From Amorphoplanes digitatis (GTDB lineage: Bacteria > Actinomycetota > Actinomycetes > Mycobacteriales > Micromonosporaceae), in the NCBI RefSeq assembly GCF_014205335.1, contig NZ_JACHNH010000001.1, positions 5,140,501 through 5,204,500 of the forward strand: a stretch of 64,000 nt of DNA. The letters are read 5' to 3'. The notes beneath the pieces are model-generated. The model was not told the origin of the DNA. It ran no database searches and was given only the letters and a program-made list of their open reading frames with translations. Positions within the stretch are counted from its first letter, which is position 1. The number at the start of each line of letters is the position of its first letter. Positions 19,939 through 28,594 of the stretch are shown here, piece after piece. The position numbers were made by a program, and so were the translations under genes.

Positions 19939-20433
19939 TCAGCCGCAGCGGTTGTCCATCTGCTGCCGCAGCACGGCCCAGCTCGCCGAGACGGCCGCCA
20001 CCTGCGCGGTCAGCTCGGGCATGGCGGCCTTGAGGCTCTCCTTGTCGGTCACCCCGGACGCCGTACCCGTCAGCGTGGTCAGCGACGCGCGCAGCGCGGC
20101 GATCGTCGGCTTGTACGCGGCCGACGCGGCGGCGCCGACGGCGTCGAGGTCCTGATGCACCTGCTGCGCCGCGGCCACCAGCCCGGACGCGCCGGCCGTC
20201 GCCAGGTCCACCCCGCGCAGCGCCGCCACCGACGTCTCCAGCTCGTCGCGGGCGTCGCAGACGGCCGCCTGCGACGGGTCCCGGCTGGGCGCCGCCTCCG
20301 CCGCGCTGGTGGCCACCTGCGGGGTCGCGGTGCTGCCGGAGTCGCCGCCGGAACCGCACGCGGGTGCCGCCAGCACCAGCGTGAGGGCCGCGAGCAGGCC
20401 GGAACGGCGCACCCTGGAACCCGTGCGTGACAT
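19939..20433 (-). CDS. Small secreted lipoprotein, helical (paralogue B)
   Basis: 164 residues with a signal peptide ending in LAAPAC (lipobox Cys near residue 26), a Ser/Gly/Thr linker and an alanine-rich helical domain bounded by cysteines (AAVCDAR and NRCG). The layout matches lipoprotein A at 14997-15626 although identity is low. Ribosome site AGGCGAG. Operator-like sites 14 and 15 lie 109 and 163 bp upstream. Function unknown. Confidence 0.78.
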   Translation of the reverse strand: MSRTGSRVRRSGLLAALTLVLAAPACGSGGDSGSTATPQVATSAAEAAPSRDPSQAAVCDARDELETSVAALRGVDLATAGASGLVAAAQQVHQDLDAVGAAASAAYKPTIAALRASLTTLTGTASGVTDKESLKAAMPELTAQVAAVSASWAVLRQQMDNRCG

Positions 20434-20542
20434 GATCTCGCCTCGCCTTCGTCTCGCCCACGCCCGAGCTGCGGTGGGCGGCCAGCATCATCGACCCGAC
20501 CGGGCTGGCTCCCAGTCTCGGCCGCACCGGCCCCCGCCCACG

Positions 20543-20559
20543 TCACCCCCGGCGGACGA
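20543..20559. promoter_or_regulatory. Inverted-repeat operator, site 14 (TCACCCCCGGCGGACGA)
   Basis: One mismatch in the right arm (GACGA for GATGA). 109 bp upstream of lipoprotein B. Confidence 0.4.
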
Positions 20560-20596
20560 GATCCGGACCGCCGGTCACGGCCCGCGCCGCGCCGCT

Positions 20597-20613
20597 TCAT
20601 CCCGCGCGGATGG
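20597..20613. promoter_or_regulatory. Inverted-repeat operator, site 15 (TCATCCCGCGCGGATGG)
   Basis: One end mismatch. It lies between the stop of the secreted-protein gene (20625) and lipoprotein B. It is the last copy I find in the window. Confidence 0.45.
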
Positions 20614-20624
20614 TGCCCGCGCGC

Positions 20625-21185
20625 TCAGCTGCGGGTCACCAGCAGGTCGCGGTCCACGCCCTTGTAGGAGGCGGTCAGCGCCGAGGTGGTGGCGGACGAC
20701 TTCAGCCGTACCTTCTCGATGGTGTCGGTCCCGGACCGGCCCGCCGGGCAGGGCGCGCCGACCGTCGGCCCCACGGTCGTGCCCGAGATCCCGCTGACCG
20801 CGCCGGTGAGCCGGAAGCCGACGACCCGGCCACCGCGGCCGGCGCCGTAGCCGGCCGTCGTGTCGTAGGCGACGGACGAGCTCAGATCGTCCCGCGCGCT
20901 CAGCCGCAGATGGGTCACCTCGACGGTCACGGGCCGGGTGCCGCCGCAGACGACGGAGTAGGTGTCCTCGATCGACGTGCTGTGGCTGAAGGTGACTCCG
21001 GCCGCGACCGCGCGCAGCGTCGCGGCGCTCCAGCGGTAGGCGGTCCTGACGTCGCCGCCGCCGACGAAGCCGGTGCCGGTGGCGGGGTCGAACCTGATCG
21101 AGGCGGACGCCGCCGTGGCGGGCACGAGGACGCCCGCGAGGGCGACGGCGACGGCGGCGAGGGTGGAAAAGAGGCGGGAGTGCAT
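20625..21185 (-). CDS. Secreted protein of unknown function
   Basis: 186 residues with a Sec signal peptide (MHSRLFSTLAAVAVALAGVL, cleaved near ASA-SI). The mature part is beta-rich with two cysteines (VVCGG and GAPCPAG), as in small actinobacterial exported proteins. No family recognised. Start at the ATG after CAGGAG. There is no operator of the island type upstream. Confidence 0.7.
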   Translation of the reverse strand: MHSRLFSTLAAVAVALAGVLVPATAASASIRFDPATGTGFVGGGDVRTAYRWSAATLRAVAAGVTFSHSTSIEDTYSVVCGGTRPVTVEVTHLRLSARDDLSSSVAYDTTAGYGAGRGGRVVGFRLTGAVSGISGTTVGPTVGAPCPAGRSGTDTIEKVRLKSSATTSALTASYKGVDRDLLVTRS

Positions 21186-21278
21186 GTCGGTCTCCTGAGA
21201 TGTGCAGGCGCACGTACAACGTGGAGACCCGATGATCACATATTTTGCCCGAGTTTGCCCCGAAAGGGGGATTTCAGG

Positions 21279-22424
21279 TCAGGCGGGCAAGCCGTCGAGG
21301 CGGGCGAGCACCTGGAGCATCACCTCGTCGGCGCCCGCGCCGATCGAGGTCAGCCGGGTGTCGCGCAGCATGCGGGCGGTCCAGGTCTCCTCGAGATAGC
21401 CCATGCCGCCGTGGAACTGCAGGCACCGGTCGGCCACCTCGCGGATCAGCCGGCCCGCCTTGAGCTTCGCCACCGTCGCCATCCGGGTGATGTCCTCGCC
21501 GGCCATCAGCGCCTCGCAGGTGACCAGGTTGTGGCTGCGCAGCAGGTCCACCTCCGCCTGCAACTCGGTGAGGCGGAAGGCGACGTACTGCCGGTCGGCG
21601 AGCGGGCGGCCGAAGACCGTGCGGTCGTGGATGAACCGGCGGGTGCGATCCAGGGCGTACTGGCACTGGCCGACGGTGGTGTACGCGGCGAACATCCGCT
21701 CGGTGACGAACTGGCGCATCTGCTGCTGGAAGCCGCGCCCGACCTCGCCGATGGTGTTGGCGACCGGCACGCGCACGCCGTCCAGCACCAGCTCGGCGGT
21801 GTCGGAGCAGCGGTTGCCGAGCTTCTCGAAGGTGCGCGCGACGCTGAAGCCGGGCAGGTCGGTCGGCACGAGGATCTGCGACATCCCGCGGTGCCCGCCC
21901 TCGTCCGAGGTGCGCGCGAGCAGGCAGATCCAGTCGGCCTGCGCGCCGTTGGTGATGTAGATCTTGCGGCCGGTGATGACCCAGTCGTCGCCGTCGCGCA
22001 CGGCGCGGGTGCTCAGCCGGGAGACGTCGGAGCCGATGTCCGGCTCGGTGACGGCGATCGCGGTGACCGCGGTGCCGGCGACGGCTGGCGTGAGGTAGCG
22101 CTCCTTGAGCTCGGCCGACCCGAACTCGTGCAGCGACGGCGTCGCCATCATCGCCTGCACGCCCAGGGCCATCCCGACGCCGGTCGCGTGCATCCGCCCG
22201 TACTCCTCGGCGGCGACGAGCTGGAAGCTGTGGTCGGCGCCCTCGCCGCCGTAGGCCGGGTCGTACTCCAGGCCGAGCAGGCCGAGGGCCGCGGCCTTGG
22301 GGAACACGTCGTGCAGGGGCGCGCGCCCGGCGGCCTCCCACTCGTCGACATGCGGGTTGATCTCGGTGTCGACGAACCGGCGGACGCTGTCGGCGAAGGC
22401 GCGGTGGTCCTCGTTGAGGCGCAT
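21279..22424 (-). CDS. Acyl-CoA dehydrogenase
   Basis: 381 residues with the three-domain ACAD layout: an N-terminal helical domain, a beta domain (TEPDIGSDVS, the FAD/substrate strand), and a C-terminal helical domain with QFHGGMGYLEETWTAR and RLTSIGAGADEVM. The Glu of the last block is in the usual catalytic-base position. It oxidises an acyl-CoA to the 2-enoyl-CoA with FAD. The start is at MRLNEDHRAF. It is divergent from an AtuA/acyl-CoA carboxylase operon and shares a TetR-like operator with it, so it likely supplies the enoyl-CoA that the carboxylase uses. Confidence 0.9.
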   Translation of the reverse strand: MRLNEDHRAFADSVRRFVDTEINPHVDEWEAAGRAPLHDVFPKAAALGLLGLEYDPAYGGEGADHSFQLVAAEEYGRMHATGVGMALGVQAMMATPSLHEFGSAELKERYLTPAVAGTAVTAIAVTEPDIGSDVSRLSTRAVRDGDDWVITGRKIYITNGAQADWICLLARTSDEGGHRGMSQILVPTDLPGFSVARTFEKLGNRCSDTAELVLDGVRVPVANTIGEVGRGFQQQMRQFVTERMFAAYTTVGQCQYALDRTRRFIHDRTVFGRPLADRQYVAFRLTELQAEVDLLRSHNLVTCEALMAGEDITRMATVAKLKAGRLIREVADRCLQFHGGMGYLEETWTARMLRDTRLTSIGAGADEVMLQVLARLDGLPA

Positions 22425-22454
22425 ACGCCGAACGGTAGCGACGACCCGCCGCAG

Positions 22455-22476
22455 AAACAAGCGTGCTTGCTTGTTT
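22455..22476. promoter_or_regulatory. TetR-type palindrome in divergent promoter
   Basis: Arms AAACAAGC and GCTTGTTT around six bases, 31 bp upstream of the dehydrogenase start. A likely operator for the TetR regulator encoded at 27962-28594. Confidence 0.55.
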
Positions 22477-22502
22477 TTCCCGGCTGTGCCAGTGTCCGTG
22501 GC

Positions 22503-22583
22503 ATGAGCGAGCTTGCGAGCGAATCATCAGCTCAGGTTGAAACTCATGTCATCGCCGGAGCGCCAGCGGAGGGGATGGCATGA
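22503..22583 (+). CDS. 26-codon mini-ORF, copy 1
   Basis: Opens at the first repeat ATG (MSELASESSAQVETHVIAG...) and ends at TGA 22581-22583, overlapping the ATG of copy 2 (ATGA). The upstream ribosome site for this first copy is weak. It may be a translated leader or a by-product of the duplication. Confidence 0.35.
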   Translation: MSELASESSAQVETHVIAGAPAEGMA

Positions 22584-22660
22584 GCGAGCTTGCGAGCGAA
22601 TCATCAGCTCAGGTTGAAACTCATGTCATCGCCGGAGCGCCAGCGGAGGGGATGGCATGA
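22580..22660 (+). CDS. 26-codon mini-ORF, copy 2
   Basis: Identical peptide to copy 1. It is preceded by GGAGGGG, and its TGA (22658-22660) overlaps the ATG of the atuA-like gene. Translation of this frame would be coupled to atuA. Confidence 0.4.
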   Translation: MSELASESSAQVETHVIAGAPAEGMA

Positions 22661-24378
22661 GCGAGCTTGCGAACGCTGGGACGCTGCGGGTCGGCAACTG
22701 TTCCGGGTTCTACGGTGACCGGCTCTCGGCCATGCGGGAGATGCTCGAGGGCGGCGAGCTCGACGTGCTCACCGGCGACTACCTGGCCGAGCTGACAATG
22801 CTCATCCTCGGCCGGGACCGGATGGCCGACCCGTCCGCCGGCTACGCCCGGACGTTCCTCGCCCAGCTGCGGGACTGCCTGCGGCTGGCGCTGGACCGCG
22901 GTGTCCGCATCGTCGCCAACGCGGGCGGCGTCAATCCGGCCGGCCTGGTCGCCGCGATCCGCGAGCTGGGCCCCGCCAAGGTCGCCCTGGTGCGCGGCGA
23001 CGACCTGACCGCGCGGGCCGGCGCGCTCGGGCTGGGCTCGCCGCTCGGCGCGCACGCCTACCTCGGCGCGTTCGGGATCGCCCGGGCCCTGGCCGGCGGC
23101 GCCGACATCGTCGTCACCGGGCGGGTGACCGACGCCTCGCTGGTCGTCGGCCCGGCGATCGCGCACTTCGGCTGGGGCCGCACCGACCTCGACGCGCTCG
23201 CCGGCGCCACCGTCGCCGGCCACGTCATCGAGTGCGGCACGCAGGCCACCGGCGGCAACTACCCGTTCTTCACCGAGATCGCCGACCTGGTCCGGCCAGG
23301 CTTCCCGATCGCCGAGCTCCACCCGGACGGCTCCAGCGTCATCACCAAGCACCCGGGCACCGCGGGCGCGGTCACCGTCGGCACGGTGACCGCCCAGCTC
23401 GTGTACGAGGTGGACGACGCCCGGTACGCCGGCCCCGACGTCACCACCCGCCTCGACACGGTCTCGCTGCGGCAGGCCGGGCCGGACCGGGTGGAGATCA
23501 CCGGGGTACGCGGTGAGGCGCCGCCGCCCGACCTCAAGGTGTCGTGCACCTCGATCGGCGGCTACCGCAACGAGATGACCGTGGTGCTGACCGGCCTCGA
23601 CATCGAGGCAAAGGCCGACCTGTTCCGCCGCCAGTTCGAGGACGCCCGTGGCAAGGCCGAGCCGGCCGAGGTCACCTGGCACCTGGCCCGGGTCGACACC
23701 GTGGACGCGCCGACGCAGCAGCGGGCGTCCGCCCTGCTGACCGTCGTCGCCCGGGACGCGGACGAGAAGGTGGCCGGCCGCGCGTTCACCAATCCCGCCG
23801 TCGAGGTCGCGCTCGCCTCGTACCCGGGCTTCTTCAGCACGACGCCGCCGGGGCGCGCGCACCCGTACGGCGTGTTCACCGCCGGGTACGTGCCGCAGGG
23901 CGTCGTCGCGCACGAGGTCGTGCACGACGACGGGACCGTCGAGCCGGTCGGGCCGCCGGCGCTCACCCTCGCCCTCGAGCCCCTGCCGGGGCCGGCGCCC
24001 GGGCCCGCGCCCGGCGATCCGGGTCCGGTCGTGCGCCTACCGCTCGGGACGATCGCCGGCGCGCGCTCCGGCGACAAGGGCGGAAACGCCAACGTCGGGC
24101 TCTGGGTGCGCGACGACGCGGCGTACCCGTGGCTCGCCGCGCTGATCACCGAGGACACCGTCCGCGAGCTGCTGCCGGAGGCCGCGGCGCTGCCGGTGCG
24201 GATCACCCGGCTGCCCGGCATCCGGGCCGTCAACGTCGTCATCGAAGGCCTGCTCGGCCAGGGCGTTGCGTACCAGGCGCGCTTCGACCCGCAGGCCAAG
24301 GGGCTCGGCGAGTGGCTGCGCTCGCGGCACGTCGACATCCCCGTCTCGCTGCTACCCGTACCCGAGGAGCACCCGTGA
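22657..24378 (+). CDS. AtuA-like acyclic terpene utilization family protein (DUF1446)
   Basis: 573 residues. The main domain (about 10-440) has NCSGFYGDR near the N-terminus, NAGGVNPAGL and VTGRVTDASLVVGPAIAHF, as in the AtuA/DUF1446 family. A C-terminal domain (about 460-560) carries AGARSGDKGGNANVGLWV, typical of the same proteins. In Pseudomonas, AtuA is encoded with geranyl-CoA carboxylase in citronellol/geraniol breakdown; its biochemical step is unclear. It is followed with a GTGA overlap by the carboxylase beta subunit. Cytoplasmic. The true pathway here could be terpene, leucine-type or another branched acyl-CoA. Confidence 0.82.
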   Translation: MSELANAGTLRVGNCSGFYGDRLSAMREMLEGGELDVLTGDYLAELTMLILGRDRMADPSAGYARTFLAQLRDCLRLALDRGVRIVANAGGVNPAGLVAAIRELGPAKVALVRGDDLTARAGALGLGSPLGAHAYLGAFGIARALAGGADIVVTGRVTDASLVVGPAIAHFGWGRTDLDALAGATVAGHVIECGTQATGGNYPFFTEIADLVRPGFPIAELHPDGSSVITKHPGTAGAVTVGTVTAQLVYEVDDARYAGPDVTTRLDTVSLRQAGPDRVEITGVRGEAPPPDLKVSCTSIGGYRNEMTVVLTGLDIEAKADLFRRQFEDARGKAEPAEVTWHLARVDTVDAPTQQRASALLTVVARDADEKVAGRAFTNPAVEVALASYPGFFSTTPPGRAHPYGVFTAGYVPQGVVAHEVVHDDGTVEPVGPPALTLALEPLPGPAPGPAPGDPGPVVRLPLGTIAGARSGDKGGNANVGLWVRDDAAYPWLAALITEDTVRELLPEAAALPVRITRLPGIRAVNVVIEGLLGQGVAYQARFDPQAKGLGEWLRSRHVDIPVSLLPVPEEHP

Positions 24379-25973
24379 CCATCCTGCGGTCCACCATCGA
24401 CGCCGACGGCGCGGACGCCCGCGCCGCCCGGCAGGCGATGCTCGACGCCCTCGACGAGATCGCCGCCGAGACCGCCAAGGCCGTGGCCGGCGGCGGCGAG
24501 AAGGCGACCGCCCGGCACCGGGCGCGGGGCAAGATGACCGCCCGGGAGCGGATCGAGCTGCTGCTCGACCTGGACTCGCCGTTCCTGGAGCTGGCCGCGC
24601 TGGCCGGCTACGGCTCGCAGTTCACCGTCGGCGGCAGCGTCGTCGCCGGCATCGGCGTGGTCAGCGGCGTGGAGTGCCTGCTGGTGGCGAACGATCCCAC
24701 GGTCAAGGGCGGCGCGAGCAACCCCTGGTCGCTGCGGAAGTCGCTGCGGATGCACGAGATCGCGCTGCGGAACCGGCTGCCGATCATCGCGCTCGTCGAG
24801 TCCGGCGGCGCGGACCTGCCGACGCAGAAGGAGGTCTTCATCCCCGGCGGGGCCGTCTTCCGCGACCTCACCCGCCTGTCCGCCGCCGGGATCCCGACGA
24901 TCGCGCTGGTCTTCGGCAACTCGACGGCCGGCGGCGCCTACCTGCCCGGCATGAGCGACCACGTGGTGATGATCGAGAAACAGTCCAAGGTGTTCCTCGC
25001 CGGCCCGCCCCTGGTCAAGGCCGCCACCGGCGAGGAGTCCGACGACGAGTCGCTGGGCGGCGCGGAGATGCACGCCCGGGTGTCCGGCCTCGCCGACTAC
25101 TACGCCGTCGACGAACAGGACGCCATCCGGATCGGCCGGCGGATCGTCGCGCGACTGAACCACAGCAAGGCGTCCGGGCCGGCGACGGCCGAACCGAGGC
25201 CGCCGCGGTACCCCGCCGAGGAGCTGCTGGCGATCGTGCCGCCCGACCTGAAGTCGCCGTTCGACCCCCGGGAACTCATCGCCCGGATCGTCGACGACAG
25301 CGACTTCGACGAGTTCAAGCCGCTGTACGGCGACTCGCTGGTGACCGGCTGGGCCCAGCTGCACGGCTACGCGGTCGGCATCCTGGCCAACGCCCGCGGC
25401 GTGCTGTTCAGCGCCGAGGCGCAGAAGGCGGCGCAGTTCATCCAGCTCGCCAACAAGTCCAACACTCCCCTGCTGTTCCTGCACAACACGACCGGGTACA
25501 TGGTCGGCAAGGAGTACGAGCAGGGCGGGATCATCAAGCACGGCGCCATGATGATCAACGCGGTGTCGAACTCGACGGTCCCGCACATCTCCCTGCTCGT
25601 CGGCAACTCCTACGGCGCCGGGCACTACGGCATGTGCGGCCGGGCCTACGACCCCAGGTTCCTCTTCGCCTGGCCGAGCGCCCGCTCCTCGGTCATGGGC
25701 GCGCAGCAGCTCGCCGACGTCACCTACATGGTCTCCAAGGCGTCGGCGCTGTCGCAGGGCAGGCCGTTCGACGAGGACGGCGCTCAGGTGGTCCGGCACA
25801 TGATCGAGCAGCAGATCTCCGCGGAGGCGATGCCGATGGTCCTGTCCGGGATGGTCTACGACGACGGCATCATCGATCCCCGCGACACCCGCGACGTCCT
25901 CGGTGTCGCCCTGTCCGCGATACACACCGCGCCGGTGCGGGGCACCGACGCCTTCGGCGTCTTCCGGATGTGA
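24375..25973 (+). CDS. Acyl-CoA carboxylase, carboxyltransferase (beta) subunit
   Basis: 532 residues. The two crotonase-like halves of a biotin-dependent carboxyltransferase are visible: GIGVVSGVECLLVANDPTVK, GNSTAGGAYLPGMSD and FLAGPPLVKAATGE in the N half, NTTGYMVGKEYEQGGIIK and NSYGAGHYGMCGRAYDPRF in the C half. It moves CO2 from carboxybiotin to an acyl-CoA. The pattern is that of methylcrotonyl- or geranyl-CoA carboxylase beta chains. GTG start overlaps the AtuA stop. Partner of the alpha subunit that follows eight bases downstream. Confidence 0.92.
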   Translation: MTILRSTIDADGADARAARQAMLDALDEIAAETAKAVAGGGEKATARHRARGKMTARERIELLLDLDSPFLELAALAGYGSQFTVGGSVVAGIGVVSGVECLLVANDPTVKGGASNPWSLRKSLRMHEIALRNRLPIIALVESGGADLPTQKEVFIPGGAVFRDLTRLSAAGIPTIALVFGNSTAGGAYLPGMSDHVVMIEKQSKVFLAGPPLVKAATGEESDDESLGGAEMHARVSGLADYYAVDEQDAIRIGRRIVARLNHSKASGPATAEPRPPRYPAEELLAIVPPDLKSPFDPRELIARIVDDSDFDEFKPLYGDSLVTGWAQLHGYAVGILANARGVLFSAEAQKAAQFIQLANKSNTPLLFLHNTTGYMVGKEYEQGGIIKHGAMMINAVSNSTVPHISLLVGNSYGAGHYGMCGRAYDPRFLFAWPSARSSVMGAQQLADVTYMVSKASALSQGRPFDEDGAQVVRHMIEQQISAEAMPMVLSGMVYDDGIIDPRDTRDVLGVALSAIHTAPVRGTDAFGVFRM

Positions 25974-25980
25974 GGCGATC

Positions 25981-27969
25981 ATGACACCGAACCTCAGGCC
26001 CATCACGAGTGTGCTCGTGGCGAACCGCGGCGAGATCGCCCGCCGGATCTTCGCCACCTGCCGCCGCCGCGGCCTGGCCACCGTCGCCGTCTTCTCCGAC
26101 CCGGACGCCGGCAGCCCGCACGTCCGCGAGGCCGACAGCGCGGTACGCCTGCCCGGCGCCGCGCCGGCCGAGACCTACCTGCGTGGCGATCTCCTCATCG
26201 AGGCGGCCCTGCGTTCCGGTGCCGACGCGATCCACCCCGGCTACGGCTTCCTCGCCGAGAACGCGGACTTCGCCCGTTCCGTACGGGATGCGGGCCTGAT
26301 CTGGATCGGTCCGGACCCCGAGGCGATCGAGGTGATGGGTTCCAAGGTCGAGTCGAAGCGCCGGATGGCCGCCGCCGGCCTGCCCGTGCTCGACCTGCTC
26401 GACCCGGACACCATCACCGAGGACCAGCTCCCGGTGCTGGTCAAGGCGTCGGCCGGCGGTGGCGGCCGGGGCATGCGGATCGTGCGCACCCTCGCCGAGC
26501 TACCGGACGCGGTGGCCTCCGCCGCCCGCGAGGCCGGCGCCGCGTTCGGCGACGACACCGTCTTCTGCGAGCCCTACCTGCCCACCGGCCACCACGTCGA
26601 GGTGCAGATCCTTGCCGACGCGTACGGCACGGTCTGGGCGCTGGGCGAGCGCGAGTGCTCGCTGCAACGCCGCCACCAGAAGGTCATCGAGGAGGCGCCC
26701 GCGCCGCTCGTCGACCGGATCGGGGGCGGCCTGCGCAAGCGGCTGCTCGCCGCCGGCCGCGACGCCGCGGCCGCGGTCGGCTATCGCGGCGCCGGGACGG
26801 TGGAGTTCCTCGCCGACGGCAACGGCGACTTCTGGTTCCTGGAGATGAACACCCGCCTTCAGGTCGAGCACCCCGTCACCGAGTGCGTCACCGGCACCGA
26901 CCTGGTCGGCCTCCAGCTCGACGTCGCCGCGGGCGAGCCGCTGACCGGCACCGAGCCGGTGATGACCGGCCACGCCATCGAGGCCCGCCTGTACGCCGAG
27001 AGCCCCGCCGACGACTGGCGCCCGCAGACCGGCACGGTGGTCACCTTCGACGTGCCCGGCGTGACCGCCCGGTTCGACCGCACGGCACCCGACGGCATCC
27101 GCCTCGACTCCGGCGTCGAGCACGGCAGCGTCGTCGGCACCCACTACGACGCCATGCTCGCCAAGGTCGTCGCGTACGCGCCGACCCGCGAGGCCGCGGC
27201 CCGGCAGCTCGCCGCCGCGCTGCGCCGCACCCGGGTACACGGTGTCACCACCAACAGGGACCTGCTTGTCGCGAGCCTGCTGCACCCGGACTTCCTGGCC
27301 GGGACCGCCGACACCGGCTTCTACGCCGCCAACCCGCCGGCCGCGCTGACCGCCGGCACCGGGCTGGAGCCGGCCCTCGGCGCCCTGGTCGCGGCCCTGT
27401 CGGACGCCGCCCACCAGCGCGGCCCGCTGCTGCCCGGCCTCGCCGCCGGTTTCCGCAGCATCCCCGTCGGCTACCGCAGCCGCGGCTACGCCGCCGGCGA
27501 GCGGGAGTTCGAGGTCCGGTACCGGTTCGGCCGTGACGGTCTCGAGCTCGCGGCGCCGCCGCCCGGCGTCACCGCGCTCGCCCTCGTCGACGCGGGCGCC
27601 GATCGCGTCGTGCTCGACGTCGACGGCGTGCGGCGGTCCTGGACGGTCGGCCGGTTCGACGGCCGGGTGGTCGTCGAGGGCCCGCGGGGCTCGGTCGAGC
27701 TGCGCCGGCTGCCGCGCTTCACCGACCCGTCGTCGCGGCTGCCGGCCGGCGCGCTGGTGGCGCCGATGCCCGGCACCGTGGTGCGGGTGGGTGTCCGGGT
27801 CGGCGAGACCGTCGCGGCCGGTCAGCCGCTGATCTGGCTGGAGGCGATGAAGATGGAGCACGTGGTGCGCGCCCCGGCCGCCGGCACGGTCGCGGACCTG
27901 CCGGTCGACGTCGGCCGGCAGGTCGGCCAGGGCACGACGCTCGCGGTGGTGGAGCCCGCGGATGGCTGA
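25981..27969 (+). CDS. Acyl-CoA carboxylase, biotin carboxylase/biotinyl (alpha) subunit
   Basis: 662 residues. The N-terminal biotin carboxylase domain begins SVLVANRGEIARRIF. It has the ATP-grasp glycine loop KASAGGGGRGMRIV and the EMNTRLQVEHPVTE signature. The C-terminal biotinyl domain carries EAMKMEHVV, with the biotinylated Lys near residue 624. It carboxylates its own biotin with ATP and bicarbonate and pairs with the beta subunit upstream. The start is the ATG at 25981, matching the conserved N-terminus. Its last codons overlap the TetR start by eight bases. Confidence 0.92.
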   Translation: MTPNLRPITSVLVANRGEIARRIFATCRRRGLATVAVFSDPDAGSPHVREADSAVRLPGAAPAETYLRGDLLIEAALRSGADAIHPGYGFLAENADFARSVRDAGLIWIGPDPEAIEVMGSKVESKRRMAAAGLPVLDLLDPDTITEDQLPVLVKASAGGGGRGMRIVRTLAELPDAVASAAREAGAAFGDDTVFCEPYLPTGHHVEVQILADAYGTVWALGERECSLQRRHQKVIEEAPAPLVDRIGGGLRKRLLAAGRDAAAAVGYRGAGTVEFLADGNGDFWFLEMNTRLQVEHPVTECVTGTDLVGLQLDVAAGEPLTGTEPVMTGHAIEARLYAESPADDWRPQTGTVVTFDVPGVTARFDRTAPDGIRLDSGVEHGSVVGTHYDAMLAKVVAYAPTREAAARQLAAALRRTRVHGVTTNRDLLVASLLHPDFLAGTADTGFYAANPPAALTAGTGLEPALGALVAALSDAAHQRGPLLPGLAAGFRSIPVGYRSRGYAAGEREFEVRYRFGRDGLELAAPPPGVTALALVDAGADRVVLDVDGVRRSWTVGRFDGRVVVEGPRGSVELRRLPRFTDPSSRLPAGALVAPMPGTVVRVGVRVGETVAAGQPLIWLEAMKMEHVVRAPAAGTVADLPVDVGRQVGQGTTLAVVEPADG

Positions 27970-28594
27970 CGGCGCCGTACCCAAGCAGGACCGGTCCCGG
28001 GCGACCCGGCGGCACCTGCTGGAGACCGCGATCCGGTGCCTGGCCAACCACGGCTGGGAGACCTCGACGGTGGGCTTCATCGCCGCCGAGGCCGGCATCA
28101 GCCGGGGCGCGGTGCAGCACCACTTCCGTACCCGGGAGGCGCTCATCCTGGCCGCCCTCGAGCACATGTTCGCCGAGCGGGCGGCGCTGCTCGACGCGCT
28201 GCCCGACCCCGGCGGCTCCGGCCCGGAGCGGGTGCACGCGGTGGTGACCGGCCTGGTCGACGCCATCGGCGGCGAGCTGTTCCGGGCGGCGCTTCAGGTG
28301 TGGACCGTGGCGGCCGCCGAGCCCGAGCTGCGCTCCGCCGTGGTCCCGCTGGAGCGTCACTTCGCCCGCGGCGTGCACCACCGCGCGGTACGCCTGCTCG
28401 GCGTCGACGACACCGACCCGGCCGTGCGCGCCCTCATCCAGGCCACCCTCGACCTGGCCCGCGGCCTGGCCCTGGCGGACGTCCTGACCGACGACTCCCG
28501 CCGCCGGGCCGGTGTCGTGCGCGCGTGGTCGAACCAGCTCGCGGCCGCCCTGCCCGCCGCCGACCCGGCCGAGGCGGGAGCAGACCGCCGGTGA
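27962..28594 (+). CDS. TetR-family regulator of the carboxylase operon
   Basis: 210 residues. The N-terminal HTH reads TRRHLLETAIRCLANHGWE...ISRGAVQHHFRTREAL, typical TetR, followed by an alpha-helical ligand domain. It is the last regulatory gene of the operon and overlaps the alpha-subunit gene. It probably represses the divergent acyl-CoA dehydrogenase/AtuA promoter through the palindrome at 22455-22476, with an acyl-CoA or related metabolite as inducer (inference). Confidence 0.87.
   Translation: MADGAVPKQDRSRATRRHLLETAIRCLANHGWETSTVGFIAAEAGISRGAVQHHFRTREALILAALEHMFAERAALLDALPDPGGSGPERVHAVVTGLVDAIGGELFRAALQVWTVAAAEPELRSAVVPLERHFARGVHHRAVRLLGVDDTDPAVRALIQATLDLARGLALADVLTDDSRRRAGVVRAWSNQLAAALPAADPAEAGADRR

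Larger units (their letters stand above)
22499..22673 (+). repeat. 77-bp tandem duplication (2.2 copies) before the atuA-like gene
   Basis: The segment starting TGGCATGAGCGAGCTTGCGA recurs at exact 77-bp period (22499, 22576, 22653). The third copy is only about 20 bp and runs into the coding region. Each copy carries a GGAGGGG ribosome site and an ATG (22503, 22580, 22657). Confidence 0.9.
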
